Below, one piece after another: positions 63,968-64,000 of a stretch of DNA of 64,000 nt. Origin of the DNA: Candidatus Barnesiella excrementigallinarum (GTDB lineage Bacteria > Bacteroidota > Bacteroidia > Bacteroidales > Barnesiellaceae); NCBI GenBank assembly GCA_019114445.1, contig DXFL01000017.1:1-64000 (forward strand), read 5' to 3'. Both the position numbers and the translations under genes were made by a program. Within the stretch, counting starts at the first letter, position 1; every line of letters starts with the position of its first letter. A model generated the notes under the pieces. That model was not told where the DNA came from. It searched no databases and saw only the letters and a list, made by a program, of their open reading frames with translations.

Positions 63968-64000
63968 CTACGATTCCTCCAACTTTGTTTTTTCGCAGTG
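63968..64000 (-). CDS. mraZ: possible C-terminal end of mraZ (partial)
   Basis: On the minus strand an open frame entering from the right edge (residues HCEKTKLEES) stops at TAG 63968-63970, three bases before the rsmH start. In bacteria mraZ almost always precedes rsmH. Ten residues are too few to prove it; the call rests on position. Confidence 0.35.
   Translation of the reverse strand, partial: HCEKTKLEES

Overview
The window is chromosomal DNA from a gut-type member of the Bacteroidales. Evidence: a SusC/SusD pair with an ECF sigma factor and FecR-type anti-sigma factor, promoters of the Bacteroidetes form (TTTG, 19-21 bases, TAnnTTTG), C-terminal type IX secretion (T9SS) sorting domains, short SxxC lipoproteins, and a Bacteroidetes-type division and cell-wall (dcw) cluster. 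I lean towards a Barnesiella/Coprobacter-like genus, but the sequence alone does not prove it. I saw no tRNA genes, CRISPR arrays, insertion sequences or prophage.

Left edge (1-2.1 kb). The first bases, read on the minus strand, match the 5' end of a 16S rRNA gene. Behind them lie an rRNA leader and a perfect Bacteroidetes promoter, so an rrn operon runs leftwards out of the window. A bidirectional terminator separates it from a three-gene minus-strand operon: SGNH hydrolase lipoprotein, outer-membrane-like protein, AlaX-like tRNA-editing protein.

Polysaccharide utilization locus (2.2-29.3 kb, plus strand). An ECF sigma factor and FecR anti-sigma factor precede an uncharacterised 804-residue probable glycosidase and a GH20 hexosaminidase. 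SusC (with an N-terminal STN signalling domain) and SusD follow. Next come two adjacent proteins built from three copies of a ~320-residue module with T9SS sorting tails. The set ends with a phosphodiesterase-like protein, an esterase lipoprotein, an SGNH hydrolase, a second phosphodiesterase-like protein, GH89, GH3 and a second GH20. The enzymes fit glycans rich in alpha- and beta-linked N-acetylglucosamine, such as mucin O-glycans. A shared motif (GACTACCCGCTC, 11 bases, CTGTC) lies exactly 67 bases before both susC and the second repeat-module gene, with a weaker match before the sigma gene. It is the best candidate for the promoter read by the local ECF sigma factor.

Mixed central region (29.3-47.4 kb). 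It holds a small TPR protein, a small membrane protein beside a tandem promoter-like repeat array, panB, mscL, a 24-residue lipoprotein in front of gapA, a LexA/cI-like S24 repressor with palindromic operator candidates, a BspA-like leucine-rich protein, trmB, an Mrp ATPase, purN, an SLC13 transporter with RCK_C domains, korAB, an alanine-dehydrogenase-like gene, a TPR lipoprotein, aroK and an RNase H with a viroplasmin domain.

Right region (47.5-64 kb, minus strand). A dcw cluster runs in transcription order: (mraZ end) rsmH, ftsL, ftsI, murE, mraY, murD, ftsW, murG, murC, ftsQ, ftsA, ftsZ, followed by a YqeY-type gene and serS. Genes overlap or nearly touch, so this is probably one long operon for peptidoglycan precursors and septation. 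murF and ddl are not in it.
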